A stretch of 64,000 bases of DNA from Prosthecobacter gellanilyticus (lineage in GTDB: Bacteria > Verrucomicrobiota > Verrucomicrobiia > Verrucomicrobiales > Verrucomicrobiaceae): positions 186,001-250,000 of the forward strand of contig NZ_BKAG01000002.1 in the NCBI RefSeq assembly GCF_007992435.1, in the 5' to 3' direction. This document shows, piece by piece, positions 7,108 through 15,695 of this stretch. The notes under the pieces are model-generated. The model did not search any database, was not told where the DNA came from, and saw nothing but the letters and a program-made list of their open reading frames with translations. Within the stretch, counting starts at the first letter, position 1. Each line of letters starts with the position of its first letter. A program made the position numbers and the translations under genes.

Positions 7108-9393
7108 TTAACGGGGGGAGCGAAACAGCCTGCGGAAGAGTCCGCCGCCAGAAGGTGCGGGCTCGCTGGGTGCCGAAGAAGGCTCTCCACGGTTGAAGAG
7201 ACCCCGGCGAGGTCTCGTGCCGTCACGATTGGAGCTTGCCCCGGAAGAAGCCGGAGCCTCTCCCGTTCTGCGAATGTTCGGTGCTGCGGCGTTGGTGCGC
7301 TGCGGCCTTTCGGTCGCGGCGGGACGCTCAGGGGCATCGCCACCTGTGTCGCCGTCCTCATCCGCTGCAGGAATCAAAGCCACACCTGCATCCGCGTAGG
7401 TGACAGCTTCGATCTTGTTAAAGTTACCGGCCACCTCACCCAAGGGCTGGATGCCAGGGTTGTAGCCTTGCTCGAGTGCCAGTGAGCGCTCCAGCACACG
7501 CTGGGCCACTGGGGCCGCGCAGCCACCGCCGGACTTCCCGCCCTGGACGATGATGCAGACGGCATACTTGGCATTCACATAAGGGGCGAAGCTGATGAAG
7601 AGCGTGTGGTTGTCGACCACGCTGACGCCACGCTCATCCTCACGCCAAGCCTGGGCGGTGCCGGTCTTGCCTGCGACTTCCACGCCTGGGATCTTGGCGG
7701 CTTTGGCGGTGCCACCAGCATCGTTCACGACCTTCCACATGCCCTTGCGGACGAGCTCGAGATCGGTGGCTGGGAAGAACTGGCCCAGATCGGCACGCAG
7801 CACGGGCTTGTGAGACTCCACGATTTCAGTGCCATCCTTCACCTCGTAGAGGAGATGCGGTTTGTAGGACTTGCCGGAAGCAACGGAGGCAGCCACCGAG
7901 GCCATCTGCAGGGGTGTGGCGAGCACCTGCCCTTGACCGATGGAGACGTTGGCCGTGTAACCATTGCTCCAACGCTCCTGGGGGTAACGCAGGCGCAACC
8001 ATTGCGGATTGGGGAGGATGCCTGAATCCTCTTCATCAAGCTCGATGCCAGTCTTTTCACCAAGGCCGAGCAACTTGCCCACCTTGGTGATGTCGTCGAT
8101 GCCCGCCGCATTCCCATACTGGTAGAAGAAGCAGTTGCAGGAGCGCATGAGCGCATCACTCAAGCCCAGGCTGCCATGAGAACCACCACTTTGACGCTGG
8201 ATCCAGCACTGCATGGGCCTGTTGCCATACGTGACGCTGCCACTGCAGTTGTAGTGATTACCCTGGATGTGCGCCAGACAGCCTGCGAGAGCGATGGGCA
8301 CCTTGTAGGTTGAGCCTGGCGCAAAACCACGTGTGGCGCGGTTTAGCATCGGGATCACCGGATTGTTGTTCAGCGCATCCCACTCCCTTGTGCTGATGCT
8401 CGGAATGAAACGGTTCGGATCATAGTTAGGCACGGTGGCCATGGCCAGGACCTCGCCGGTGTCAGGCTTGATCACCACCACGGAACCGCGGCCGATCTTG
8501 CCATCACGCAGAGCCATCTCGGCGATGTACTGAATACGTGCATCGATGGTGAGATGCACGTCGTTGCCTTTGCGCGGCGCCTCATAGGCATCCACGACTT
8601 CGCCCACGATGCGACCACGCTCGTTCTTCTGCATCACACGCGCACCGGCGCGACCGCGCAGATACTTGTCGAAACTTTTCTCCACACCGGCGACACCGAA
8701 GTCATCGGGCACATAATAGTCCCAGCCTTTGCGCTCTTCTTCAGAGACACGCTGATCGTCCGGCAGACGGACATAACCCATGATGTGACAAGCCAGCGCA
8801 CCGAGCGGATACACACGGCTGCCGCGCTCGGCCACGCTTACGCCTGGCAGCGAAAGATTGTGTTCAGCGAAACGGCTGAATTCGGAGAAGGTGAGGTTGT
8901 CACGATACACCCAGGGAATGACGCCGCCGAAGCTGCGGTAGTGCACGCGCAGGTATCTGTCCTGATCCGGAGACGGAGTGACAGCCAGGCCGAGATCAGC
9001 CAGCTTCGCCTCAATCAATTCCTGGAACATGACCACAATGTCAGGCTCGTCCTTTTGGCGCGTGATACCGCGGTCCTTGAACTCGACCTTGATCATCGGC
9101 ACGTCGATCTTCTTGATGCGGCACTGGCGGAGGTACTCATCAAGCACCTCTTTCAGGTTCACACGGACTTCGAAGGTGGCGCGGTTGGTGGCCAGCACGA
9201 CACCGTTGCGGTCCTTGATCTCACCACGCACGCCGGGGAGGCGGGCGCGCTCACGTTTTGCCTCGGGAACTTTGTTCACGAAGTCCTTGTGGTGCTCTAT
9301 CTGCAGCCACCACAGACGATAGACCAGCACCCCGAAGCCACAGACCATGGCCAGGGTGAAGAGATAGAGTCTGAATCGATATTTAACGACCAT
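7108..9393 (-). CDS. mrdA: Penicillin-binding protein 2 (elongation transpeptidase)
   Basis: 761 residues. A short cytoplasmic start and one membrane segment (about 6-30, LYLFTLAMVCGFGVLVYRLWWLQ) are followed by the PBP dimer domain. The transpeptidase domain has all three active-site motifs: STYK (Ser361), SCN (in MRSCNCFF) and KTG (Lys576). Class B PBP2 cross-links peptidoglycan during lateral growth together with MreBCD and RodA. The last 130 or so residues are rich in Pro, Ser, Ala and Arg and are not needed for catalysis, so the protein is somewhat longer than the usual 600-650. The start overlaps mreD by 11 bases, implying coupled translation. A rodA gene, often the next gene, is not in this cluster. 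Confidence 0.95.
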   Translation of the reverse strand: MVVKYRFRLYLFTLAMVCGFGVLVYRLWWLQIEHHKDFVNKVPEAKRERARLPGVRGEIKDRNGVVLATNRATFEVRVNLKEVLDEYLRQCRIKKIDVPMIKVEFKDRGITRQKDEPDIVVMFQELIEAKLADLGLAVTPSPDQDRYLRVHYRSFGGVIPWVYRDNLTFSEFSRFAEHNLSLPGVSVAERGSRVYPLGALACHIMGYVRLPDDQRVSEEERKGWDYYVPDDFGVAGVEKSFDKYLRGRAGARVMQKNERGRIVGEVVDAYEAPRKGNDVHLTIDARIQYIAEMALRDGKIGRGSVVVIKPDTGEVLAMATVPNYDPNRFIPSISTREWDALNNNPVIPMLNRATRGFAPGSTYKVPIALAGCLAHIQGNHYNCSGSVTYGNRPMQCWIQRQSGGSHGSLGLSDALMRSCNCFFYQYGNAAGIDDITKVGKLLGLGEKTGIELDEEDSGILPNPQWLRLRYPQERWSNGYTANVSIGQGQVLATPLQMASVAASVASGKSYKPHLLYEVKDGTEIVESHKPVLRADLGQFFPATDLELVRKGMWKVVNDAGGTAKAAKIPGVEVAGKTGTAQAWREDERGVSVVDNHTLFISFAPYVNAKYAVCIIVQGGKSGGGCAAPVAQRVLERSLALEQGYNPGIQPLGEVAGNFNKIEAVTYADAGVALIPAADEDGDTGGDAPERPAATERPQRTNAAAPNIRRTGEAPASSGASSNRDGTRPRRGLFNRGEPSSAPSEPAPSGGGLFRRLFRSPR

Positions 9394-10000
9394 CGAAGGA
9401 GTATTTCAGGCCATCATACTTGATCTCATAACGGGACAGACCCGCGAGAGAATACAAAAGGAGGAAAAGAAGGGGTGAAGCGAGCATCGCCAGCATGGTG
9501 TCCGTGACCAGCTTGGTCCAGACAGCGGTGGGGAAGAAGAGGCTGCCACGCATGAAGGTCTGGATGAGGTATTCCAGCAGCAGCCAGACAAAGGTGGTGA
9601 AGCCCACCAGCAGCACGGGCAGCTCCACGCGGCCTCTTTTAAAGAGAGGGCGCACGCCCTGGAGGAAGGTCCCCAGCAGGCCAAAGATGATGATGGAGAT
9701 GCCGATGCCAAACCCGCCACCGGTGACGATCTCAGGCGTGGCCATGGCACCGCTGATGAGGCTGTCCGCACCCGAGGCCACGGCTTCGGCGGCTGCGGGC
9801 AGATGGCGCGCATCCCAGAGAAAGCCGGTGATGAAGGCCAGGATGAGCATCATGGGGAAGGGCACCGCCACCGCCGCCGTGAAGAAGAACACCGGAGGCA
9901 GGAGCAGGGTGGCGTGATGGGCCATGGTGATGCCCGGCACGAACTCCTGCACCACGAAGGTCAGCAGAAGGAGGATGAGGGTGACTGGATAGAAGACCAT
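9383..10000 (-). CDS. mreD: Rod shape-determining protein MreD
   Basis: 205 residues, almost wholly hydrophobic, with about five or six predicted membrane segments starting at FYPVTLILLLLTFVVQ. Sequence alone would be a weak basis because MreD diverges fast. Size, topology and position between mreC and the PBP2 gene make the call firm. MreD is an inner-membrane part of the elongasome that links MreC and PBP2 to cytoplasmic MreB filaments. It starts 12 bases after mreC and overlaps pbp2 by 11 bases. Confidence 0.88.
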   Translation of the reverse strand: MVFYPVTLILLLLTFVVQEFVPGITMAHHATLLLPPVFFFTAAVAVPFPMMLILAFITGFLWDARHLPAAAEAVASGADSLISGAMATPEIVTGGGFGIGISIIIFGLLGTFLQGVRPLFKRGRVELPVLLVGFTTFVWLLLEYLIQTFMRGSLFFPTAVWTKLVTDTMLAMLASPLLFLLLYSLAGLSRYEIKYDGLKYSFDGR

Positions 10001-10012
10001 GGCAGAGGGAGA

Positions 10013-10894
10013 TCAGGGCTTCGCTTGCGCCTCGGACACGGGCACAGCTTTCGGCACGCCTGACTCTGTCTTGGAAGGTGCGGCGGCAGTGTTGTCCTGG
10101 GCATCGAGCACAAAGACATGCTTCAACTGGGAGAAATCGACGGTCGGTTCCACCACGGCCTCACCCGTGATGTCTTTCATCTCGAAGCGTTTGACACGAC
10201 CAATGGTTAGGCCGGCGGGGAAGATGCCGCCCTCGCCTGTGGAGATCACGGTGGCGCCGGGTTGCAGCACGGCTGTGCGGTTGAGAAAGCGCAGACGCAG
10301 GTCAGGGCGCAGATCAAGACCTGCGCGCTCGCCCGAGATGATGCCCTGCTCGAGAGTGCCGTCCACCTTGGCGGAGACGCGGCAGGTCTCGTCCGTCAGA
10401 AGAATGACCTCGGCCATGTGCGGAGCCATCTTGCCAGTCTTGCCGATCAAGCCTGCGGAACTGATGACCGGAGTGTCAGTGGCCAGACCATCCAGGGAAC
10501 CTTTGTCGATGATCATCGTGTTCCACCAAGTGGAGGAGACACGCTTGATCACACGCGCGGCGGTCATCTTGAAAGCGCTGTTCTTCTTGAACTCGATCAG
10601 TTCACGCAATTGGTTATTCTCGTCCAGCGTCTGGACGTACTTCTGGGAGATGATGCGAAGTCTTTCGACCTCGATGGTGAGGCGCTCGTTGTCACGCTTC
10701 ACTTCCTTCGGATCCACCGTGGGCGCGCCGACATTGCTGATGCTCTCCTCAATGGCGGTGCTGGAGTGGATGAAGGGCGAGAGCAGGGACATGACGCGGC
10801 TCTGGATCTCCCGCGTGGTCGGTGTGTCCAGTGTGAACACGGACACAACGGCCGCGACGAAGATCAGCAGCGCGAGAATGTTGAGCTTTTTCAT
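10013..10894 (-). CDS. mreC: Cell-shape protein MreC
   Basis: 293 residues with one N-terminal membrane segment (about 4-22), a coiled coil (about 60-105, rich in E, R, N and L), and the double beta-barrel periplasmic domain. The last contains ARVIKRVSSTWWNTMIIDKGSLDGL and VISSAGLIGKTGKM, both typical of MreC. MreC binds PBP2 and activates it outside the membrane. The Ala/Pro/Lys-rich tail after about residue 265 is probably flexible. The gene lies 66 bases downstream of mreB and 12 bases before mreD. Confidence 0.94.
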   Translation of the reverse strand: MKKLNILALLIFVAAVVSVFTLDTPTTREIQSRVMSLLSPFIHSSTAIEESISNVGAPTVDPKEVKRDNERLTIEVERLRIISQKYVQTLDENNQLRELIEFKKNSAFKMTAARVIKRVSSTWWNTMIIDKGSLDGLATDTPVISSAGLIGKTGKMAPHMAEVILLTDETCRVSAKVDGTLEQGIISGERAGLDLRPDLRLRFLNRTAVLQPGATVISTGEGGIFPAGLTIGRVKRFEMKDITGEAVVEPTVDFSQLKHVFVLDAQDNTAAAPSKTESGVPKAVPVSEAQAKP

Positions 10895-10960
10895 GGGCAG
10901 TTACCCTGGCTGGGTGTTGCCATACAATGGGTTGGCGTCATGAAGACAGGCCTTGACCTG

Positions 10961-11992
10961 TCAGACCTCGGTGGTGCTCACTTTCTTCAGGAACTCGAGT
11001 TCGTTCAGAACACGACCGGCGCCCTCGCCCACGGCGCTGAGCGGATCCTCCGCCACGTGGACGGGCAGGGCGGTTTCTTCCTGGAGAAGTTTGTCGAGGC
11101 CGCGCAGCAGCGCGCCGCCACCAGCCAGCATGATGCCACGGTCCACAAGGTCGGCGGCAAGCTCAGGCGGGCAGCGCTCCAGCGTGGTGCGCACCGCATC
11201 GATGATGGCGTTCAGAGGCTCCAGCATGGCTTCACGCACTTCCTGGCTGGTGATGGTGATCGTCTTGGGCAGACCGGCCACCATGTCACGTCCTTTGACT
11301 TCCATGGTGGTCTCCTTGCCGAGCGGGAAGGCGCTGCCGATGCGCAGCTTGATCTCCTCAGCGGTGCGCTCACCGATCATGAGATTGTAGGCGCGCTTCA
11401 TGTAGTTGATGATGGACTCATCCAGCTCATCGCCAGCCACGCGGACGCTGCGGCTGTAAACAATGCCGGAGAGGGAGATGATGGCCACCTCGGTGGTGCC
11501 ACCGCCGATGTCCACGATCATGTTACCGGCAGCCTCCTGCACAGGCAGGCCCACGCCGATGGCAGCAGCCATGGGTTCCTCGATAAGGTACACTTCACGA
11601 GCGCCTGCGGCTTCGGCGCTTTCCTTCACGGCGCGCTTCTCCACTTCAGTAATGCCAGAGGGCACGGCGATGACCACGCGCGGACCACGGATGGCTCGGC
11701 GGTTGTTGTGAACCTTGCGGATGAAATGGCGCAGCATGGCCTCCGTGACACGGAAGTCGGCGATCACACCATCTTTGAGAGGGCGGATGGCGGTGATGCC
11801 ACCAGGAGTGCGGCCGAGCATGCGCTTGGCGTCGTCACCCACGGCGACGACTTCATTCGTGCCGGATTTTACCGCCACCACGGACGGTTCGCGAAGCACG
11901 ATACCATGATCTTTGACGTAAACGAGAGTGTTGGCGGTGCCAAGGTCGATACCGATATCTTTAACTCCAAAACCAAAAAGGCTGGCGAGCAT
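10961..11992 (-). CDS. mreB: Actin-like cell-shape protein MreB
   Basis: The chosen start at 11992 gives 343 residues, beginning [23 protein letters not shown]. It contains the phosphate-1 motif [26 protein letters not shown], the phosphate-2 region [15 protein letters not shown] and the C-terminal adenosine motif [13 protein letters not shown] longer reading from 12070 adds 26 residues lacking any family match, so the internal ATG is preferred. No good Shine-Dalgarno is seen for it. MreB forms membrane-attached filaments that guide lateral wall synthesis. It is the first gene of the mre-rng cluster, and the 279 bases before the divergent DciA-like gene should hold its promoter. Confidence 0.95.
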   Translation of the reverse strand: MLASLFGFGVKDIGIDLGTANTLVYVKDHGIVLREPSVVAVKSGTNEVVAVGDDAKRMLGRTPGGITAIRPLKDGVIADFRVTEAMLRHFIRKVHNNRRAIRGPRVVIAVPSGITEVEKRAVKESAEAAGAREVYLIEEPMAAAIGVGLPVQEAAGNMIVDIGGGTTEVAIISLSGIVYSRSVRVAGDELDESIINYMKRAYNLMIGERTAEEIKLRIGSAFPLGKETTMEVKGRDMVAGLPKTITITSQEVREAMLEPLNAIIDAVRTTLERCPPELAADLVDRGIMLAGGGALLRGLDKLLQEETALPVHVAEDPLSAVGEGAGRVLNELEFLKKVSTTEV

Positions 11993-12271
11993 GTGAATCA
12001 CAAGTGGAAAGGGATTGAAAATGAATAAGTAAGGAACCTGAGCCGGCGACGACACCGATCTTTTCGTCATTAAGTCGCAAAAAGCAGCGCCAACCCTTCA
12101 GGTTTCTCACAATTTCGATCCTAAAAGAGGGGGGTTTAGGGGTCAAGAAGAGTTTCCTCTCCCTTGGAAATCATCCAAAACTGGCACTTTCGGGTGAAAC
12201 TCCGGTCCAAGGGTAGGGGACCCCACAAATCGGCCTCGCATTTTTGCGATCCAGCGCGCATCGTAGCACCA
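11993..12271. promoter_or_regulatory. Divergent intergenic region between mreB and the DciA-like gene
   Basis: 279 bases between the chosen starts of two divergent genes. It must contain the mreB promoter and probably that of the DciA-like gene. I could not identify a convincing promoter pair or operator by eye. Longer N-terminal extensions of both flanking frames run into this region but lack family similarity. Confidence 0.4.
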
Positions 12272-12652
12272 ATGTCCGACCGCCGATACCCCACCCCCCG
12301 CCAGCGCCTGCGTCATGCGGTGATTTCGGCGTGGCGAGGGGGGGATGAAGGTCCGGTGCTGGACCTCCCTACCCAGAATGTGTCGGACCTGGTGGAGAAG
12401 GTGATCATCCAGGCGGGCCTGGGCAGCCGGATGAAGCTGGAGGAGGTCCTGGCCGCGTGGCGTGAGATCGTGGGAGACTTCCTCTTCAACCACTCCCGCC
12501 CTGACAGTATTCAGCGAGGTGTTTTAACGGTTCGTGTTCTGCAACCCACCGTGAATCATGCCCTGACCCAAGAGTTGCCGCGTATTCTAAAAAGACTGCA
12601 AACCACATTGAAAAATTCAGGCATCAAAAGCATCCGACTCAAGCATGGTTGA
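12272..12652 (+). CDS. DUF721/DciA-like protein
   Basis: 126 residues from the internal ATG at 12272 (MSDRRYPTPRQRLRHAV). A longer frame from 12164 adds a tail without family features. The core matches the DUF721 pattern: a helix with LEEVLAAWREIVGDFLFNHSRP, then GVLTVRVLQPTVNHALTQELPRILKRL. DUF721 proteins include DciA, the ancestral loader of replicative helicase DnaB in bacteria lacking DnaC. A role in replication is therefore likely by family but is not shown by the neighbours. It overlaps the next gene by 4 bases, suggesting coupled translation. Confidence 0.78.
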   Translation: MSDRRYPTPRQRLRHAVISAWRGGDEGPVLDLPTQNVSDLVEKVIIQAGLGSRMKLEEVLAAWREIVGDFLFNHSRPDSIQRGVLTVRVLQPTVNHALTQELPRILKRLQTTLKNSGIKSIRLKHG

Positions 12653-14091
12653 CCCGCATGGACTGGAATGACTGGCAGAGCATCCTGCGCTGGCGCGCCA
12701 TCGAGGAAGGGGACACCGACGGTGCCCTGCTTTCCGAGGAACGTCGTGCCGAGGCGACTGCACGCACACGAGCCGGACTCTCCGCGGAGAATGTGAGCAA
12801 GGATCCTGCTGGTGCTCGTGAGACATCCTTTTTGTTACGCCGTGCGCGCTGGCTGGAGCAGGAGGTGGTGGGCTGCAATGGATCGTTGGTGCGCATCATC
12901 GAGCGTCTCTCTGTTGCTTCCGGAAGTAAAACATGGATTTGGTTAGGTTGGGCTGCTGCCGCTGTTATTGGTTATGCCCTTGCTGGCTTCGGTCAGGATG
13001 TTGAGTTCAATCTTCTGGCTCTTCCACTGGTGGGTCTGCTGGCATGGAACCTGGTGATCATGCTGATCTCCCTGGTCATGGAGTTTCAGAAGGAAAGCAG
13101 CAGCGCATGGCTCGAGTGGCTGGCTGGAAAACTGGCGCGACAGAATGGTGAGCGCGGTGGTTTTGAAGGTGATCCTCCCACAGGTCTGACCGTGGATCAG
13201 CGCTTTGCCCTGCTGGCCAATGCGCCGGCCATGGAGCGCTGGCAGCGCCGTTTTCGCGCCTGGCTGCATATTGCCGCGGCCTTGCTGGCACTGGGCAGCG
13301 CGGTTGGTTTGTATGCTCGCGGCTGGTCGAAGGAATATCGCGCGGTGTGGGAGAGCACGCTGCTGAATGAAACCCAGGCGCAGAGCTTTTTTGGCGGCCT
13401 CTTCACACCTGCTTCATCGGTGCTGCGCTTGCCGCTGCCTCTGGATCAGCTGCCTGCCATGCATCGCACGGGAGGTGTGGCAAAGACACCTGCTCCAGCG
13501 CTTCCTTGGATTCATCTCTATGCGGGCACCTTGCTGGTGCTGGTGATTCTTCCCCGGTTACTGCTTGCTGGGCTGACTGCATGGCGCGCGCATCAGGTCA
13601 TCAACCGGCGCATGCTGTCCCTGGGCTGGAACAGTTATCTGGTCCGCACCTTGCGCCGGATTGAGGGTGGGCAGGAGATCATCACGGTGCTTGTGCATGG
13701 CACGGATGCTACGCCGGGGCATCGGGAAGTTTGGTCACGCGGTGTGCGCGAGCGCTTCGGGCAAATGTCACAGTGTGAGTTCGTCTCCATACATCTCGGT
13801 GATGAGGATGACTTCGCAGCTTCATGGAAGCCATCGCATCCGCGTGTGGTGATGGTCTTCAATCTGGCCACCACTCCGGAGGCGGAGGTGCAGCGCCGTT
13901 TCGTGCTGGATGTGAAGCAGTCTCTCATGAGCTCCCAGCGTGCCGCCGAACTGCTGGTGCTGCTGGATGCCACCAGCATCGGCAACCGCTGGTCTCCTGA
14001 AAAGCTGGCCAGCCGTGAGAAGCTGTGGGCGGACATGATTCAAGGATCGGGTGTCGAGATCATTGTGGCAGCGCGTCGAGGTGGCATTTGA
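12649..14091 (+). CDS. DUF2868-family membrane protein
   Basis: 480 residues. The N-terminal part is soluble (DWNDWQSILRWRAIEEG). Four probable membrane segments follow: two near residues 97-145 (WIWLGWAAAAVIGYALAGF and LLALPLVGLLAWNLVIMLISL), one near 205-225 and one near 285-310. The C-terminal third is soluble, with a Rossmann-like feel (ITVLVHGTDATPG, VVMVFNLATTPEAEVQRRFV, AELLVLLDATSIGNRW). The pattern fits the DUF2868 family, of unknown function. In Proteobacteria that family is usually paired with a DUF3482 GTPase, but no such partner is here. It overlaps the DciA-like gene by 4 bases, so the two are probably expressed together. Confidence 0.72.
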   Translation: MTRMDWNDWQSILRWRAIEEGDTDGALLSEERRAEATARTRAGLSAENVSKDPAGARETSFLLRRARWLEQEVVGCNGSLVRIIERLSVASGSKTWIWLGWAAAAVIGYALAGFGQDVEFNLLALPLVGLLAWNLVIMLISLVMEFQKESSSAWLEWLAGKLARQNGERGGFEGDPPTGLTVDQRFALLANAPAMERWQRRFRAWLHIAAALLALGSAVGLYARGWSKEYRAVWESTLLNETQAQSFFGGLFTPASSVLRLPLPLDQLPAMHRTGGVAKTPAPALPWIHLYAGTLLVLVILPRLLLAGLTAWRAHQVINRRMLSLGWNSYLVRTLRRIEGGQEIITVLVHGTDATPGHREVWSRGVRERFGQMSQCEFVSIHLGDEDDFAASWKPSHPRVVMVFNLATTPEAEVQRRFVLDVKQSLMSSQRAAELLVLLDATSIGNRWSPEKLASREKLWADMIQGSGVEIIVAARRGGI

Positions 14092-14137
14092 TCTGCTACC
14101 GGATCGAGTCATGTTCCCGCCGCCAAACGTAATACCG

Positions 14138-15553
14138 ATGTCCATGACTCCGCTTCCACCCCACGAACGTCCGGGAACTCTTGAAAAGGCTCTGCGACTG
14201 AACCTCGCGCATCGCGTGTATGGCACCTTTGCAGAGATTGGCGCAGGGCAGGAGATCGCGAACTGGTTTTTCCGCGCGGGTGGTGCCTCCGGCACGGTGG
14301 CGAAGACCATGTCCGCTTATGACATGACCTTCAGTGACGAGATCTATGGCAAGGCTCAGCGCTATGTCTCGCGTCAGCGCATGACGGCCATGCTCGATCA
14401 CGAGTATCAAATCGTGCAGGATCGTCTGGCCGCGAAGCGTGGTGAGACCACCACCTTCTTTGCGCTCGCCAACACGGTTCGAGCGAAAGGCTTCCGCGAC
14501 ACGAAGGAAGAGTGTCATGGCTGGATGGGCTTTCGTTTTCAAACAGACCCCAAGGGGCCTCCCAGCGACATCCAGCTCCATGTGCGCTTGCTGGATGCCA
14601 CGAATCCTTTGCAGGCAGAGGCCCTCGGCATTCTTGGCGTGAACTTGATTTACGCGGCCTTCCATCTGCGCTCCACGCTCTCCACCTTCCTGGAAAGCCT
14701 GATGGATGACCTCAATCGCTGGCGCATCGAGATCGACATGATCGACTTCAGTGGCCCGGCCTTTCCTGCGGTCAATTTCGAGGATCGTATTGTCGCTCTC
14801 CAGCTTGTGCGCAGCGGTCTATCTGATGCGGCGCTCTTCGGTCCAGATGGTCAGATTTTACAGGCGGCGGATGTGCTCTATAAAAAGCCCGTGTTCCTCA
14901 GCCGCGGCACCTTTGATCCCATCACGCGTGTGAATCTCGACATGCTTGATCGCGGAATCGCTCACTTTAAAAAGGACTTCGGTGAGGAGTCTGACGGGCT
15001 GATGGAGATCTGCGAGATCACCATGCATAACCTACTTTGCATGGATGACTGCGCTGTGGAGTATCAAAACTTCCTCGCGCGTGCCGACATCCTGCAAGCG
15101 CTCGGTAAAAACGTGCTCGTGTCCAAGTATGCCGAGTTCCATCGCCTGAGTTCCTATCTGGCCCGCTACACTCAGCAGCCGGTGGGTATTGTGCTTGGCC
15201 TGCCGCTGTTTGAGGAGCTCTTCAACGAGCGCTGGTATGTCGATCTCGGCGGAGGCTTGCTCGAGGCGGTCGGTCGTCTCTTCAAGAACCAGGTGCGTCT
15301 CTATGTTTATCCCGTGGGTGATCCCATCACTGGCAAGCTGCGCACCGGCGCGCTCGCCAAAGTGCAGCCGCATCAGGCACATCTATTGAGCTACCTCTTG
15401 GAGACCGGCAGCGTTCGCAGCATCTCCGATTGTCTCGAAGACTGCGTCTTCGTCAGCAGCGCCAACGTCCGCCAGATGCTGAGAGAAGGAAACCCCGAGT
15501 GGAAATCCTTCGTTCCCGAGATCGTCCTCAAGCAGGGACCGTGGGCGGCGTAA
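14138..15553 (+). CDS. Large conserved cytosolic protein of unknown function (often mislabelled a TonB-dependent receptor)
   Basis: 471 residues from the ATG at 14138 (MSMTPLPPHERPG); the ATG at 14144 is an equally good start. There is no signal peptide, TonB box or beta-barrel character, so a receptor label would be wrong. Distinctive conserved stretches are YGTFAEIGAGQEIANWFFRAGGASGTVAKTMSAYDM near the N terminus and NLIYAAFHL in the middle, followed by C-terminal alternating strands and helices. I recognise it as a widespread bacterial family without assigned function and can say no more about its activity. It lies 46 bases after the DUF2868 gene on the same strand and is followed by a repeat element. 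Confidence 0.78.
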   Translation: MSMTPLPPHERPGTLEKALRLNLAHRVYGTFAEIGAGQEIANWFFRAGGASGTVAKTMSAYDMTFSDEIYGKAQRYVSRQRMTAMLDHEYQIVQDRLAAKRGETTTFFALANTVRAKGFRDTKEECHGWMGFRFQTDPKGPPSDIQLHVRLLDATNPLQAEALGILGVNLIYAAFHLRSTLSTFLESLMDDLNRWRIEIDMIDFSGPAFPAVNFEDRIVALQLVRSGLSDAALFGPDGQILQAADVLYKKPVFLSRGTFDPITRVNLDMLDRGIAHFKKDFGEESDGLMEICEITMHNLLCMDDCAVEYQNFLARADILQALGKNVLVSKYAEFHRLSSYLARYTQQPVGIVLGLPLFEELFNERWYVDLGGGLLEAVGRLFKNQVRLYVYPVGDPITGKLRTGALAKVQPHQAHLLSYLLETGSVRSISDCLEDCVFVSSANVRQMLREGNPEWKSFVPEIVLKQGPWAA

Positions 15554-15586
15554 CAATCATTGCTTCTGCTATTCGATCTTTGTTTG

Positions 15587-15668
15587 CCACTAATGGGCAC
15601 TGATAGTCACTAGTGACCAAGCCAAAGAAGGCTTGGAACCATTAGTGTAAATGAGTGTCCATTAGTGG
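15587..15668. repeat. Nested inverted-repeat element (82 bp) in a convergent gap
   Basis: Arms at 15587-15615 and 15640-15668 match in inverted orientation at 23 of 29 positions (core CCACTAATGG). Between them is a second perfect hairpin, CCAAGCC (15617-15623) with GGCTTGG (15630-15636). It fills most of the gap between the plus-strand gene ending at 15553 and prfB ending at 15696. Folded, it would make a long two-part stem. Confidence 0.85.
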
Positions 15669-15695
15669 TTAAAGAATCAGGAACCCAGAGCTGGT

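Noticed and set aside
10262..12028. 588-codon plus-strand frame opposite mreB and mreC
   Set aside because: Shadow of two recognised genes on the minus strand.
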